64,000 nucleotides of DNA from Flavobacterium cupriresistens (lineage in GTDB: Bacteria; Bacteroidota; Bacteroidia; Flavobacteriales; Flavobacteriaceae), in the NCBI RefSeq assembly GCF_020911925.1, contig NZ_CP087134.1, positions 1,240,001 through 1,304,000 on the forward strand, given 5' to 3'. The notes beneath the pieces are model-generated. The model was not told the DNA's origin and searched no databases. It saw only the letters and a list, made by a program, of their open reading frames with translations. The position numbers were made by a program, and so were the translations under genes. Shown piece by piece: positions 19,083 to 27,221 of the stretch; positions within the stretch are counted from its first letter, which is position 1, and each line of letters starts with the position of its first letter.

Positions 19083-19739
19083 TTAATTTTTAAGATCTTT
19101 AATTACTTTAAAAGCAACATCAACCTGATCTTCTCCAACTAAAATAGTAAATTCATTTGAAGTTGAGATTACCTCATTAATGATGATTCCTTCCCAAGCC
19201 AAGCGTTGAAAAATAAAGTAATAAATACCTGGAACAACAATATTTTCTTTAGGAAGCTTTACTGTAATTGAAGCTAAATTATCTAATTTCTGAATCAGCT
19301 TTTCACGTATGAAGTGTTTTTCAACCAAATGATTAACACTGCTGCTTACTACAATATTAGTTTCGTTTACACCACGAGATGAAGTATAAAAAATATCAGA
19401 CAACACATTAATATCAGAAATCAGATCCGCTTGTTTGTTTAAAACAGTTTCTGAGGCTGCAAAAGTATAGTCCGTTAATTCGGAACGAACTGTAATTTCG
19501 CCAATATTCTTGATGACTTTGTTGATTTTATGATTCAGTTTAAAATCTAATTCTTCGGTAAGTCGTTTAAGTGACATTACAACAGCGCCTTGTTTTACTT
19601 CCTTGCCAAACTCACTCTCCAACTCGGTCATGATATTCCGTGAAAGCGAAGTAAGATTAATAATTCCCAGCGATAAAGCGTTCAATAAAAAAGGTTTTGT
19701 TTTAATGTAATTTTCGACAATTGAAGAAACGGTTTTCAT
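19083..19739 (-). CDS. conserved Bacteroidota protein with ACT-like C-terminus
   Basis: This 218-residue protein is conserved among flavobacteria, where it is sometimes labelled aspartate kinase because of a C-terminal ACT-like region (about 145-218: ASITVKLPKENIVVPGIYYF to VGEDQVDVAFKVIKDL). No kinase catalytic domain is present, so that label is not supported. The N-terminal half looks like a small winged-helix or regulatory domain (FLLNALSLGIINLTSLSRNI, then GAVVMSLKRL). An amino-acid-sensing regulatory role is plausible but inferred. It has its own strong terminator. Confidence 0.75.
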   Translation of the reverse strand: MKTVSSIVENYIKTKPFLLNALSLGIINLTSLSRNIMTELESEFGKEVKQGAVVMSLKRLTEELDFKLNHKINKVIKNIGEITVRSELTDYTFAASETVLNKQADLISDINVLSDIFYTSSRGVNETNIVVSSSVNHLVEKHFIREKLIQKLDNLASITVKLPKENIVVPGIYYFIFQRLAWEGIIINEVISTSNEFTILVGEDQVDVAFKVIKDLKN

Positions 19740-19859
19740 AATTTTTTAATTGTTTTTGGGTAACTTAATTGGGTTGGTTTAGTTAATTGTGGTGTTATAA
19801 ATCTGCGCAAATATAAATAAAAAAACAATTTGTTACAATTATAACAAGTAAAAATTATG

Positions 19860-20219
19860 TTAAAAATGATAAAAAGCGTCTGTAAGATGTTCAATTGCAA
19901 ATGATTCCCCTTTTTTATGGATTGCGATGATGTCAAAACGAACTTCAAAATCTATTTCCCTATCGTTTATGTAGGCATTTACTGCTTTTACGAGCAGCTG
20001 AACTTTTTTTGGTTTGACAAATTCTTGCGGTAAACCAAAATCTATACTCGATCTTGTTTTGACTTCAATTATGGCTAAAATGTTTTCTTTTTGAGCAATT
20101 ATATCTATTTCGGCCTTTTGAAATGTCCAATTTCGGTCGAGGATTTCATAGCCGTTTTCCAAGAGAAACGCTACGGCAAGTTCTTCCCCTTTTTTTCCAA
20201 GTTCGTTGTGTTTTGCCAT
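19860..20219 (-). CDS. YraN/UPF0102 family nuclease-like protein
   Basis: This 119-residue protein has the family pattern: GKKGEELAVAFLLENGYEIL, then AEIDIIAQ and IIEVKTRSS, the D-ExK core of the restriction-endonuclease-like fold. The function of the family is not well established; relatives are thought to act on branched DNA or in recombination. It lies about 120 bases upstream of the ACT-like gene, same strand. Its own upstream region is filled by the tandem duplicated repeat. Confidence 0.9.
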   Translation of the reverse strand: MAKHNELGKKGEELAVAFLLENGYEILDRNWTFQKAEIDIIAQKENILAIIEVKTRSSIDFGLPQEFVKPKKVQLLVKAVNAYINDREIDFEVRFDIIAIHKKGESFAIEHLTDAFYHF

Positions 20220-20225
20220 TTTTGA

Positions 20226-20556
20226 ATCTCTTGTTTTTTTTAAACCATATAAGTAATGTAAGAAAATATAAGTTTAGCTTAAATGCACTTACATTACTTA
20301 TATGTTTTAAACTTTGCTAGTTTTACACAGTGCTATGTTTATGAAACTTATTTGTTAAAAACCACAGTACTTCCGGACGCATTGACATCATTCTATCTCT
20401 TGTTTTTTAAACCATGTAAGTAAGGTGAGAAAATATAAGTTTAGTTAAATGAACTTACATCACTTATATGGTTTAAACTTTGCTGGTTTGACACCGATAC
20501 GTGTTTGTCTAACTTATTTGTCAAAAACAACAGTACTTCCGGACGCATTGACATCA
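20226..20556. repeat. tandem duplication spanning the 3' end of the LD-carboxypeptidase gene
   Basis: Copy A (20226-20390) and copy B (20395-20556) align along their length, from ATCTCTTGTTTTTT to GCATTGACATCA. Copy B contains the true last codons of the LD-carboxypeptidase gene. Copy A holds a relic of the same codons, still reading DVNASGSTVVFNK-stop on the minus strand. Each copy has an inverted repeat (CCATATAAGTAATGTAAG against CTTACATTACTTATATG) that could act as a terminator. A third example of this palindrome arm occurs at 49956-49986. Confidence 0.9.
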
Positions 20557-21518
20557 ATTGTTATGGTACTTCCCATAATCAAAGCCCTATTGTCGCGAAT
20601 ATGACCGGCCGGGAAATTAAAAATTACCGGGATATTGTATTTTTTAGTAACATCATCTACTATTTCTAAGGCATTTTTCCCCCATGGAACTTCATTGTCT
20701 TTCATTTTGGTCATGGCTCCAACAATAATTCCTTTCAGGTTTTCAATACAACCGTTGCGTCTTAGGTTCATCATCATGCGATCGATATGATAAAGATATT
20801 CGTCTAAGTCTTCAATAAACAAAATTTTGTCTTTGCAGTCTATAGCAGATTGTGAACCTAATAAACTGTATAGAATAGAGAGATTGCCGCCTACTAATTC
20901 TCCTGTTGCTTTTCCGAAACGATTCATTACATCAGGAGCAACAGTATAGGAAAGAGGTTCACCAAACAAAGCTGATTTCATTGAACTAATCGCATCAGGA
21001 GTAGCACGCGGAATAGTTACAGGCATCACGCCGTGAATCGATTTATATCCCATTGTATTCAAATGATTGTGTAAGACCGTAACGTCGCTAAAACCAACAA
21101 TCCATTTGGGGTGTTGTTTGAATTTGGTAAAATCTAAAAGATCAATCATTCTGACAGTTCCATATCCACCACGAACGCACCAGATTGCCTTAATGTTAGG
21201 ATTGTCCAATTGTTTTTGAAAATCGGCAGCACGTTGCTCATCAGTTCCGGCCAATTGATTGACATCAAGACCAATGGTACTTCCTATTACAGCCTCTAAA
21301 CCCCAACTATGTAATAAATCTATAGTAGGTTTAAGATTGTCATCTATGTTTTTTCGGGCAGTTGCCAGAATAGCTATGGTATCTCCTTTTTGTAGATAAG
21401 GTGGTGTGATCATGTTTTGTTGGGATTGACAGGTGAATGATTGTAAAGCAAAAGTAAGAATTACGATTTTACAAATAACAAAACGCCTCTTTGTGTATTG
21501 AAAGCTCTTTAAGTTCAT
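20514..21518 (-). CDS. S66-family LD-carboxypeptidase
   Basis: This 334-residue peptidase trims the terminal D-amino acid from murein tetrapeptides in recycling; the role is known for the family. The nucleophile serine lies in IVGFSDVTVLHNHL, after the conserved WCVRGGYGTVRMIDLL. The glutamate is in LFIEDLDEYLYHIDRMM and the histidine in PAGHIRDNRALIMG. The N-terminus is hydrophobic (VILTFALQSFTC), suggesting export, perhaps as a lipoprotein, unlike the cytoplasmic LdcA of E. coli. Its 3' end is duplicated downstream. Confidence 0.92.
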   Translation of the reverse strand: MNLKSFQYTKRRFVICKIVILTFALQSFTCQSQQNMITPPYLQKGDTIAILATARKNIDDNLKPTIDLLHSWGLEAVIGSTIGLDVNQLAGTDEQRAADFQKQLDNPNIKAIWCVRGGYGTVRMIDLLDFTKFKQHPKWIVGFSDVTVLHNHLNTMGYKSIHGVMPVTIPRATPDAISSMKSALFGEPLSYTVAPDVMNRFGKATGELVGGNLSILYSLLGSQSAIDCKDKILFIEDLDEYLYHIDRMMMNLRRNGCIENLKGIIVGAMTKMKDNEVPWGKNALEIVDDVTKKYNIPVIFNFPAGHIRDNRALIMGSTITIDVNASGSTVVFDK

Positions 21519-21615
21519 AGTTTACTTTGCTTGGTGTATTAATGCGATTGACAAATATAAGTATTTTAGAAAACATAAATACAAGAAATTACTCACAAAT
21601 AATGATTTTATTTTG

Positions 21616-21623
21616 TAGTTTTG
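21616..21623 (+). promoter_or_regulatory. -7 element upstream of the EEP gene
   Basis: TAGTTTTG matches TAnnTTTG and sits 27 bases upstream of the ATG at 21651. The -33 part is not clear. Confidence 0.45.
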
Positions 21624-21650
21624 AAGTTCTGAAAAAGTATATAAATAATA

Positions 21651-22742
21651 ATGGGTAAATCTTTTTTGATTCTTTTTTTCTGTATCCTTACGTTATTCGG
21701 TCAATCTAAAAAGTATAGGATCCATACGGTAGCTTTTTATAATTTGGAAAATCTTTTCGATACGATAAATGATTTGGAAAGAAATGATGATGAGTGGACT
21801 CCAAACGGAATTCAAAATTGGACAAATGAAAAGTACCGCCAAAAGCTAAAAAATCTGGCGAGGGTTTTATCTGAAATCGGAACACCGGAGAATACAAATG
21901 CGCCAACCTTAATAGGAGCGGCTGAAATTGAAAACAGGGGAGTTCTGGAGGATTTAATAAAGGAATCAAAATTACAACAGTATGATTACGGAATCATTCA
22001 TTTTGATTCGCCGGACAGACGCGGAATCGATGTTGCTTTATTGTTTCAGAAGAAGTATTTCAGACCAACTTCATTTTCCAGTATTCCGTTGTATATCTAT
22101 GGGGATAGTACTGCTGAGAAAAAAGAAGAGAATAAGGAGTCAGAAGAAGAAATAAACACAACAGTCGGCAACAATCGTGTTTTTACAAGAGACCAGCTTT
22201 TAGTTACAGGATTTTTAGAACAGGAAGAAGTAAGTATTATTGTCAATCATTGGCCATCCCGTTGGGGTGGAGAAGAAGTTTCCGGTAAATATAGGGAAGC
22301 AGCCGGAAGACTTAATCGGAAAATTATCGATTCACTACAGCAAATAAACCCAAATGCCAAGATTATAACAATGGGGGATTTTAACGATGGGCCATACAAC
22401 AAAAGCATAAAAGTTGCCTTGGGTGCAAAGGCAAAAAAAGGGGAGGTTCCTGAATTTGGAGTCTTTAACCCATTTGAAGAAATGTTTAATAAAGGGATGG
22501 GCACACTTGCCTTCAGAGACTCTTGGGATATTTTCGATCAGATTATAATTTCAGAACCTTTGATACGGCCTGATTTCTCCTCTTTTAAATTCTGGAAAGC
22601 AGGTATTTTTAGAAGGTCGTATATCGTTCAAAGCTCGGGAAAATATAAAGGATATCCATTGCGGCATTCCTTGAGAGAGGTAGGTTTTAGTGATCATTTT
22701 CCGGTTTATATTTATTTGATTAAAGAGATAAATTCGAGGTAG
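21651..22742 (+). CDS. endonuclease/exonuclease/phosphatase family protein
   Basis: A 363-residue EEP-fold phosphodiesterase. Conserved elements are TVAFYNLENLFD (Asn), GAAEIENRGVLEDL (metal-binding Glu), VNHWPSRWGG, TMGDFNDGPYNKS (catalytic Asp/Asn) and VGFSDHFPVYIY (final Asp-His). A hydrophobic N-terminus (FLILFFCILTLFGQ) suggests export. The substrate (nucleic acid, phospholipid or sugar phosphate) cannot be told from sequence. A perfect hairpin lies 22 bases after the stop. Confidence 0.9.
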   Translation: MGKSFLILFFCILTLFGQSKKYRIHTVAFYNLENLFDTINDLERNDDEWTPNGIQNWTNEKYRQKLKNLARVLSEIGTPENTNAPTLIGAAEIENRGVLEDLIKESKLQQYDYGIIHFDSPDRRGIDVALLFQKKYFRPTSFSSIPLYIYGDSTAEKKEENKESEEEINTTVGNNRVFTRDQLLVTGFLEQEEVSIIVNHWPSRWGGEEVSGKYREAAGRLNRKIIDSLQQINPNAKIITMGDFNDGPYNKSIKVALGAKAKKGEVPEFGVFNPFEEMFNKGMGTLAFRDSWDIFDQIIISEPLIRPDFSSFKFWKAGIFRRSYIVQSSGKYKGYPLRHSLREVGFSDHFPVYIYLIKEINSR

Positions 22743-22764
22743 TGGTGGACAGTAGAGATGGACA

Positions 22765-22792
22765 GTAGAGATGGACTGCTGTCCATCTCTAC
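22765..22792. terminator. 12-bp perfect hairpin after the EEP gene
   Basis: GTAGAGATGGAC, loop TGCT, GTCCATCTCTAC. The left arm is itself part of a short direct repeat (GGACAGTAGAGAT occurs twice from 22748). There is no T-run after it, so it may be a factor-dependent stop or a repeat rather than a classical terminator. Confidence 0.5.
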
Positions 22793-22855
22793 CGGCACCG
22801 CGAACTGAAAACTTTTCCCTAACTTAGCATCTTAGAAACTTAGTACCTCAAAAAA

Positions 22856-23395
22856 ATGGCAATAGCAAAACCTTTCAACCTCACAAAATGGATTGAAGAA
22901 AATCGTCAATTATTGAAACCACCAGTTGGAAACAAAAATCTTTATGTTGATTCCGGTGATTATATCGTTATGGTTGTTGCAGGGCCAAATGCCCGAAAAG
23001 ATTATCATTACAATGAAACGGAAGAACTTTTTTACCAGCTGGAAGGCAGTATAAAAGTGGTGATTCAGGAAGATGGCGAGCGCAAAGAAATGGTTTTGAA
23101 TGCCGGTGATATGTATCTGCATCCCGCAAAGATTCCGCATTCTCCTGTTCGTTCAGAAGGTTCTATAGGTCTGGTGATCGAGCGCAAACGTGCCGGAAAA
23201 GGGTATACAGACGGTTTGCTTTGGCATTGTGATAACTGCAATCATAAATTGTATGAAGTACATTTTGAATTGCATAATATAGAGAAAGATTTCCTGCCTC
23301 ATTTTGAGCATTTTTATAATTCAGAATCATTAAGAACCTGCGATAAATGTGGGACTGTAATGGAGTCCGATCCCAGATTTATAGCTAAAAAATAA
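22856..23395 (+). CDS. nbaC: 3-hydroxyanthranilate 3,4-dioxygenase
   Basis: This 179-residue cupin opens the ring of 3-hydroxyanthranilate in tryptophan breakdown by the kynurenine route (the gene is also called haaO). Iron ligands are visible in KDYHYNETEELFYQLEG (His, Glu) and HPAKIPHSPVR (His). The C-terminal CDNC and CDKC pairs form the rubredoxin-like site typical of the bacterial enzyme. Other kynurenine genes are not adjacent, though an ALDH gene lies 1.9 kb downstream. A terminator follows directly. Confidence 0.95.
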   Translation: MAIAKPFNLTKWIEENRQLLKPPVGNKNLYVDSGDYIVMVVAGPNARKDYHYNETEELFYQLEGSIKVVIQEDGERKEMVLNAGDMYLHPAKIPHSPVRSEGSIGLVIERKRAGKGYTDGLLWHCDNCNHKLYEVHFELHNIEKDFLPHFEHFYNSESLRTCDKCGTVMESDPRFIAKK

Positions 23396-23404
23396 ATTTA
23401 CTTT

Positions 23405-23436
23405 AACCTAACAGGTTTAAAAAACCTGTTGGGTTT
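23405..23436 (+). terminator. terminator of the dioxygenase gene
   Basis: The stem AACAGGTTT / AAACCTGTT is extended by AACC / GGGTT, with a small A loop and a short T-run. Confidence 0.8.
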
Positions 23437-23499
23437 ATGATACAGTGTATTATTTTTGAGTATATTTACATTATAAAATGAGATACTAAACAATCAAAA

Positions 23500-23811
23500 A
23501 TGATACAAGAAATTATCACATATAAAAGCATCGTTGCTAATCTGGAAGATGTATTGAATAATTCTCCCTTCAAAAAGAATTATGTTATTGAACAGATTGG
23601 TATTCCTAGCCCAACATTTTATCGAAAATTAAAAACGCAGACGTTTACCCCGGATGAAATGTTATCGATAGCAAAGATTCTTTCGCCAGAGGAAAATTTT
23701 AGGTTAGAATTAATAGCTGACATAGAACAAGGGAAGCGTGATTTAAAGAATGGAAACTTTATAACACATGAAGAAATGTTGGAAGAATTGAGAAGTAAAA
23801 AATTAATTTAA
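23500..23811 (+). CDS. putative antitoxin with helix-turn-helix-like region
   Basis: This 103-residue protein has a central helix-turn-helix-like part (YVIEQIGIPSPTFYRKLKT, about 26-45). Its acidic C-terminal tail (GKRDLKNGNFITHEEMLEEL) resembles the toxin-wrapping tails of Bacteroidota antitoxins. It faces a ParE/RelE-like toxin gene tail to tail, with 2 bases between the stop codons, instead of the usual same-strand operon. The pairing is inferred from adjacency and sequence style. Confidence 0.7.
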   Translation: MIQEIITYKSIVANLEDVLNNSPFKKNYVIEQIGIPSPTFYRKLKTQTFTPDEMLSIAKILSPEENFRLELIADIEQGKRDLKNGNFITHEEMLEELRSKKLI

Positions 23812-23813
23812 AC

Positions 23814-24104
23814 CTACAAATCCAGAATTTCTATCGGCTGTTGACGATTATTCCAAAAGGTAATTAATTGAATATAACCTTCTTGTATTTCATAATACAA
23901 AGTAACTTGTTTGGAAATTACTATTTCGCGACATTCTAAATCTGCTCTGTACTTTCCTAAGTGAGGATTTTTTTCTAGTAAGTTGTTTACACGCAAAACA
24001 TCATTGGTGAATTTTTTTGCAATCAAAGGAGACCAGCATATCTCAATATAATTTCGAATACTATGAAAGCTGTATTTTGCTTTTTCAGACCAAATAATTT
24101 TCAT
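23814..24104 (-). CDS. RelE/ParE-family toxin
   Basis: A 96-residue protein with the ParE pattern: IIWSEKAKYSFHSIRNYIE at the N-terminus, then NPHLGKYR, and the C-terminal VTLYYEIQEGYIQLITFWNNRQQP (the ITFWNNRQ motif is typical). Family members poison DNA gyrase or cleave mRNA; which applies here is unknown. It is encoded opposite to its likely antitoxin, so any read-through from either gene would produce antisense RNA to the other. Confidence 0.85.
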   Translation of the reverse strand: MKIIWSEKAKYSFHSIRNYIEICWSPLIAKKFTNDVLRVNNLLEKNPHLGKYRADLECREIVISKQVTLYYEIQEGYIQLITFWNNRQQPIEILDL

Positions 24105-24141
24105 TGAGAATAATTTATTTGGCTAATTTATAAAAATAAAC

Positions 24142-25101
24142 TTACAAAATAATCTTTTTCCCTTGCTCCGGATAAATAAGTTGAAGACCTAAATCATTCT
24201 GAATTTTAAGTTGTTCTTTAATTTTAGTAATATTCTTTGTCGGTGGTTTTAAATGGGTAATGATAATTTTAAAACCTTTCAAGGTACCTTTTCCGGATAA
24301 TTCTTCTAGTAGATGAAGTTCTTTCATCAAATGATTCGGGGTCAGATGTCCAAATAAAAATTGGTCCGGTTGTTCATTCGGAAAAGAAACTTCAATGAGA
24401 ATACCTTTTAGTTGTTTGTTTTTGACTAATGGCGCTATAGCTGTCCATAAATCATGTAAATTATTGCTTTTTTCGACAGCATCCGGTCCGGTATCTCCTA
24501 AATATAAAGCATAGTGGTCTTCATTTTTGATTAAAAAGGCAGTGCTTTCAAAAGGATTAACATGACTTAACGGAAAAGTTTTTACCGTCATTGAGGTATT
24601 GGTAAGTGGTGTTTCCTCGCCAATTGATAAAGTTTGAAAGTGGTATTTTTTTAAAGGAAATCCGGGACCTTCATCCCCAAAATTTGCCCAGGTCTGGTCG
24701 TTGAAATAATGATTTTCCATCATTTCCATGCATTTTTTTGTTGCGTAAACCGTTTTAGAGGAATCCGCAGGTGAATTGATGATTAAACCCGAGACATGAT
24801 CCAAATGTGCATGAGAAATAAGATATCCTTTGATGTATTTTCGCAATACTTCGCTAGTCGAAATTTTAAACGTTTTCTTTTCAATTGCCTTCTCAATTCC
24901 GGCATTTATCGTTCCGGCATCCAGACAGATAAAATCGTTTGTGCTTGCTGGCGCCAATAAATAGGCAGAAAGGTTTTTTTCGTCAATACCACCTTTTACT
25001 CCTAAAGGCACAATTTGAAAAGAAGGTTTTTGCTCCTTCTGAGAAAATGCACTGGTAGAAATTAAAATGAGGAAAATATAAAGCGGATGAAGAAATCTCA
25101 T
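24142..25101 (-). CDS. class II 3',5'-cyclic-nucleotide phosphodiesterase
   Basis: This 319-residue metallo-beta-lactamase-fold protein has the class II cyclic phosphodiesterase marks: YLISHAHLDHVSGLIINSP (HxHLDHxxGLxxNSP), later ALYLGDTGPDAVE and FGHLTPNHLMKEL, plus FPLSHVNPFESTAFLI. These enzymes hydrolyse cAMP or cGMP. A signal peptide (FLHPLYIFLILISTSAFSQ) places it outside the inner membrane, as for the Vibrio fischeri CpdP type, so extracellular or periplasmic cyclic nucleotide is the likely substrate. It is transcribed alone. Confidence 0.9.
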   Translation of the reverse strand: MRFLHPLYIFLILISTSAFSQKEQKPSFQIVPLGVKGGIDEKNLSAYLLAPASTNDFICLDAGTINAGIEKAIEKKTFKISTSEVLRKYIKGYLISHAHLDHVSGLIINSPADSSKTVYATKKCMEMMENHYFNDQTWANFGDEGPGFPLKKYHFQTLSIGEETPLTNTSMTVKTFPLSHVNPFESTAFLIKNEDHYALYLGDTGPDAVEKSNNLHDLWTAIAPLVKNKQLKGILIEVSFPNEQPDQFLFGHLTPNHLMKELHLLEELSGKGTLKGFKIIITHLKPPTKNITKIKEQLKIQNDLGLQLIYPEQGKKIIL

Positions 25102-25284
25102 AAGTAGAATAATTTTATTGTTGCAAATTTCATGAATTATAAGGAATAAATTGCTTTGTATTTCTGTTATTGATCGTAATTAACCCTAAATTTACTTTCA
25201 TTTTAACAATTGAATTGAATAAAAATTCAACTCGAAATAATATCTTTACATAAAAATATAACAATTTTAACTAAAAAAGTTACA

Positions 25285-26838
25285 ATGACAACAATAGCAT
25301 CACAATTTGGAATGAATGAAGCTCTGGAAAAATTGGGCATCAAAGCGATAAATGAAGGAACATCGACAGGTTTACAAAACTTTTCATCAGGAGAGATTTT
25401 AGAAAGTTATTCTCCGGTGGACGGAAAGTTAATTGCTTCAGTAAAAATGTCAACGCCTGCAGATTACGAAAAAGTAATGCAAGCTGCAACAACAGCCTTC
25501 AAGACTTTTAAATTAATTCCGGCTCCACAACGTGGCGAGATTGTGCGTCAGTTTGGAGAAAAATTGCGTGCGAATAAGGAAGCTCTTGGTAAATTGGTTT
25601 CTTATGAGATGGGTAAATCACTTCAAGAAGGTTATGGGGAGGTACAGGAAATGATCGACATCTGTGATTTTGCAGTGGGATTATCACGTCAGCTTCACGG
25701 ATTGACTATGCATTCTGAAAGACCGGGACACCGTATGTACGAACAATATCATTCGTTAGGAGTTGTCGGTATTATTTCAGCCTTTAACTTTCCGGTTGCC
25801 GTTTGGGCATGGAATACAGCTCTGGCTTGGATCTCCGGTGATGTTTGCGTTTGGAAACCTTCAGAAAAAACACCTCTTTGTGGTATCGCTTGTCAAAACA
25901 TTATGGCACAGGTTATCAAAGAAAATAATTTACCGGAAGGAATTTCATGCCTGATCAACGGTGATTATAAAATTGGAGAATTACTAACTTCTGATACACG
26001 TATTCCTTTAATTTCTGCTACAGGTTCAACCAGAATGGGAAAAATCGTAGCACAAACCGTTGCCGGACGTTTAGGAAAATCATTATTGGAATTAGGAGGA
26101 AACAATGCAATTATTGTAACTCCGGATGCTGATATCAAGATGACTGTTATAGGTGCCGTTTTTGGTGCAGTTGGTACAGCAGGACAACGTTGTACATCAA
26201 CCAGAAGATTGATTATTCACGAAAGTATTTACGATAAAGTTAGAGATGCGTTAGTTGCTGCTTACAAACAATTACGTATCGGGAATCCACTTGACGAAAA
26301 CAATCACGTTGGTCCACTAATCGACACACATGCTGTTGAAATGTATGCAAAGGCTTTGAATAAAGTAGTTGCCGAAGGCGGTACTGTTTTGGTAGAAGGT
26401 GGTGTACTTTCGGGAGAAGGTTACGAAAGCGGTTGTTATGTAAAACCTGCTATTGCCGAGGCACAAAATTCATTTGAAATAGTACAACACGAAACATTTG
26501 CTCCGGTTTTATATCTGGTAAAATACTCGGGAGAAGTAGACAATGCAATTGATCTTCAAAACGGAGTAGCTCAAGGATTGTCCTCAGCCATTATGACTAA
26601 TAATTTACGTGAAGCCGAAAGATTTTTATCTGTAGTAGGTTCTGACTGTGGTATTGCCAATGTAAACATCGGAACTTCAGGAGCTGAAATCGGAGGTGCT
26701 TTTGGTGGAGAAAAAGAAACCGGAGGCGGACGTGAATCAGGATCTGATGCCTGGAAAATTTACATGAGACGTCAAACCAATACAATCAATTATACAACGA
26801 GCCTTCCATTAGCTCAGGGAATAAAATTTGATTTGTAA
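25285..26838 (+). CDS. ALDH7-like aldehyde dehydrogenase
   Basis: A 517-residue NAD(P)-dependent aldehyde dehydrogenase. It has the fold motifs GIISAFNFPVAVWAWN and VWKPSEKTPL. The active-site Glu is in LELGGNNAIIV, and the catalytic Cys in GAVGTAGQRCTSTRRL. The GQRCTSTRR motif and overall sequence fit the antiquitin (ALDH7/alpha-aminoadipic semialdehyde) branch, acting in lysine breakdown or pipecolate metabolism; substrate assignment is by family. A candidate -7 element TATCTTTA lies at 25241. A strong terminator follows. Confidence 0.9.
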   Translation: MTTIASQFGMNEALEKLGIKAINEGTSTGLQNFSSGEILESYSPVDGKLIASVKMSTPADYEKVMQAATTAFKTFKLIPAPQRGEIVRQFGEKLRANKEALGKLVSYEMGKSLQEGYGEVQEMIDICDFAVGLSRQLHGLTMHSERPGHRMYEQYHSLGVVGIISAFNFPVAVWAWNTALAWISGDVCVWKPSEKTPLCGIACQNIMAQVIKENNLPEGISCLINGDYKIGELLTSDTRIPLISATGSTRMGKIVAQTVAGRLGKSLLELGGNNAIIVTPDADIKMTVIGAVFGAVGTAGQRCTSTRRLIIHESIYDKVRDALVAAYKQLRIGNPLDENNHVGPLIDTHAVEMYAKALNKVVAEGGTVLVEGGVLSGEGYESGCYVKPAIAEAQNSFEIVQHETFAPVLYLVKYSGEVDNAIDLQNGVAQGLSSAIMTNNLREAERFLSVVGSDCGIANVNIGTSGAEIGGAFGGEKETGGGRESGSDAWKIYMRRQTNTINYTTSLPLAQGIKFDL

Positions 26839-26863
26839 GATCATTTATCTCATATAGTGTTAG

Positions 26864-26897
26864 AAAAACCGTCTCGTTAAGTTGAGACGGTTTTTTT
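26864..26897 (+). terminator. terminator of the ALDH gene
   Basis: The stem AAACCGTCTC / GAGACGGTTT is followed by seven T. The rest of the gene-free interval 26839-27221 holds a GTTTCAGGTTTCAAGTTTCAGG repeat-family segment (26916-26937) and the opposite-strand terminator below, but no gene. Confidence 0.92.
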
Positions 26898-27156
26898 GTT
26901 TCTTTTATTTCTTTTGTTTCAGGTTTCAAGTTTCAGGTTTTGCCGATATGTTTTATTTGTGATAGTAAAGCTAAGGTGTGCTATTGGTTTGTAGTAAGTT
27001 TTTTAAAAATGTTCAAGGTTTGTAATACGCTTGATCATATTACAAAAGGGTATATTTAAGCGATATCCTTATATGATCTTATAGTACTCATATGGTTTAA
27101 GTACGCAGCGGATTCACTAAAACTTTGTGTTAGATAATTTTGAGTTTTTCTTCAGT

Positions 27157-27189
27157 CAAAAAAAAGCCGTCTCAATGGTGAGACAGCTT
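27157..27189 (-). terminator. terminator of the pectate lyase gene
   Basis: On the minus strand AAGCTGTCTCA pairs with TGAGACGGCTT (one G-U) and is followed by a T8 run. Confidence 0.9.
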
Positions 27190-27221
27190 CTTGTTTGTTC
27201 TGAAAAATATACGTTTAGTAT

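Noticed and set aside
19083..19739. Aspartate kinase
   Set aside because: Only an ACT-like C-terminus is present; the kinase domain is missing.
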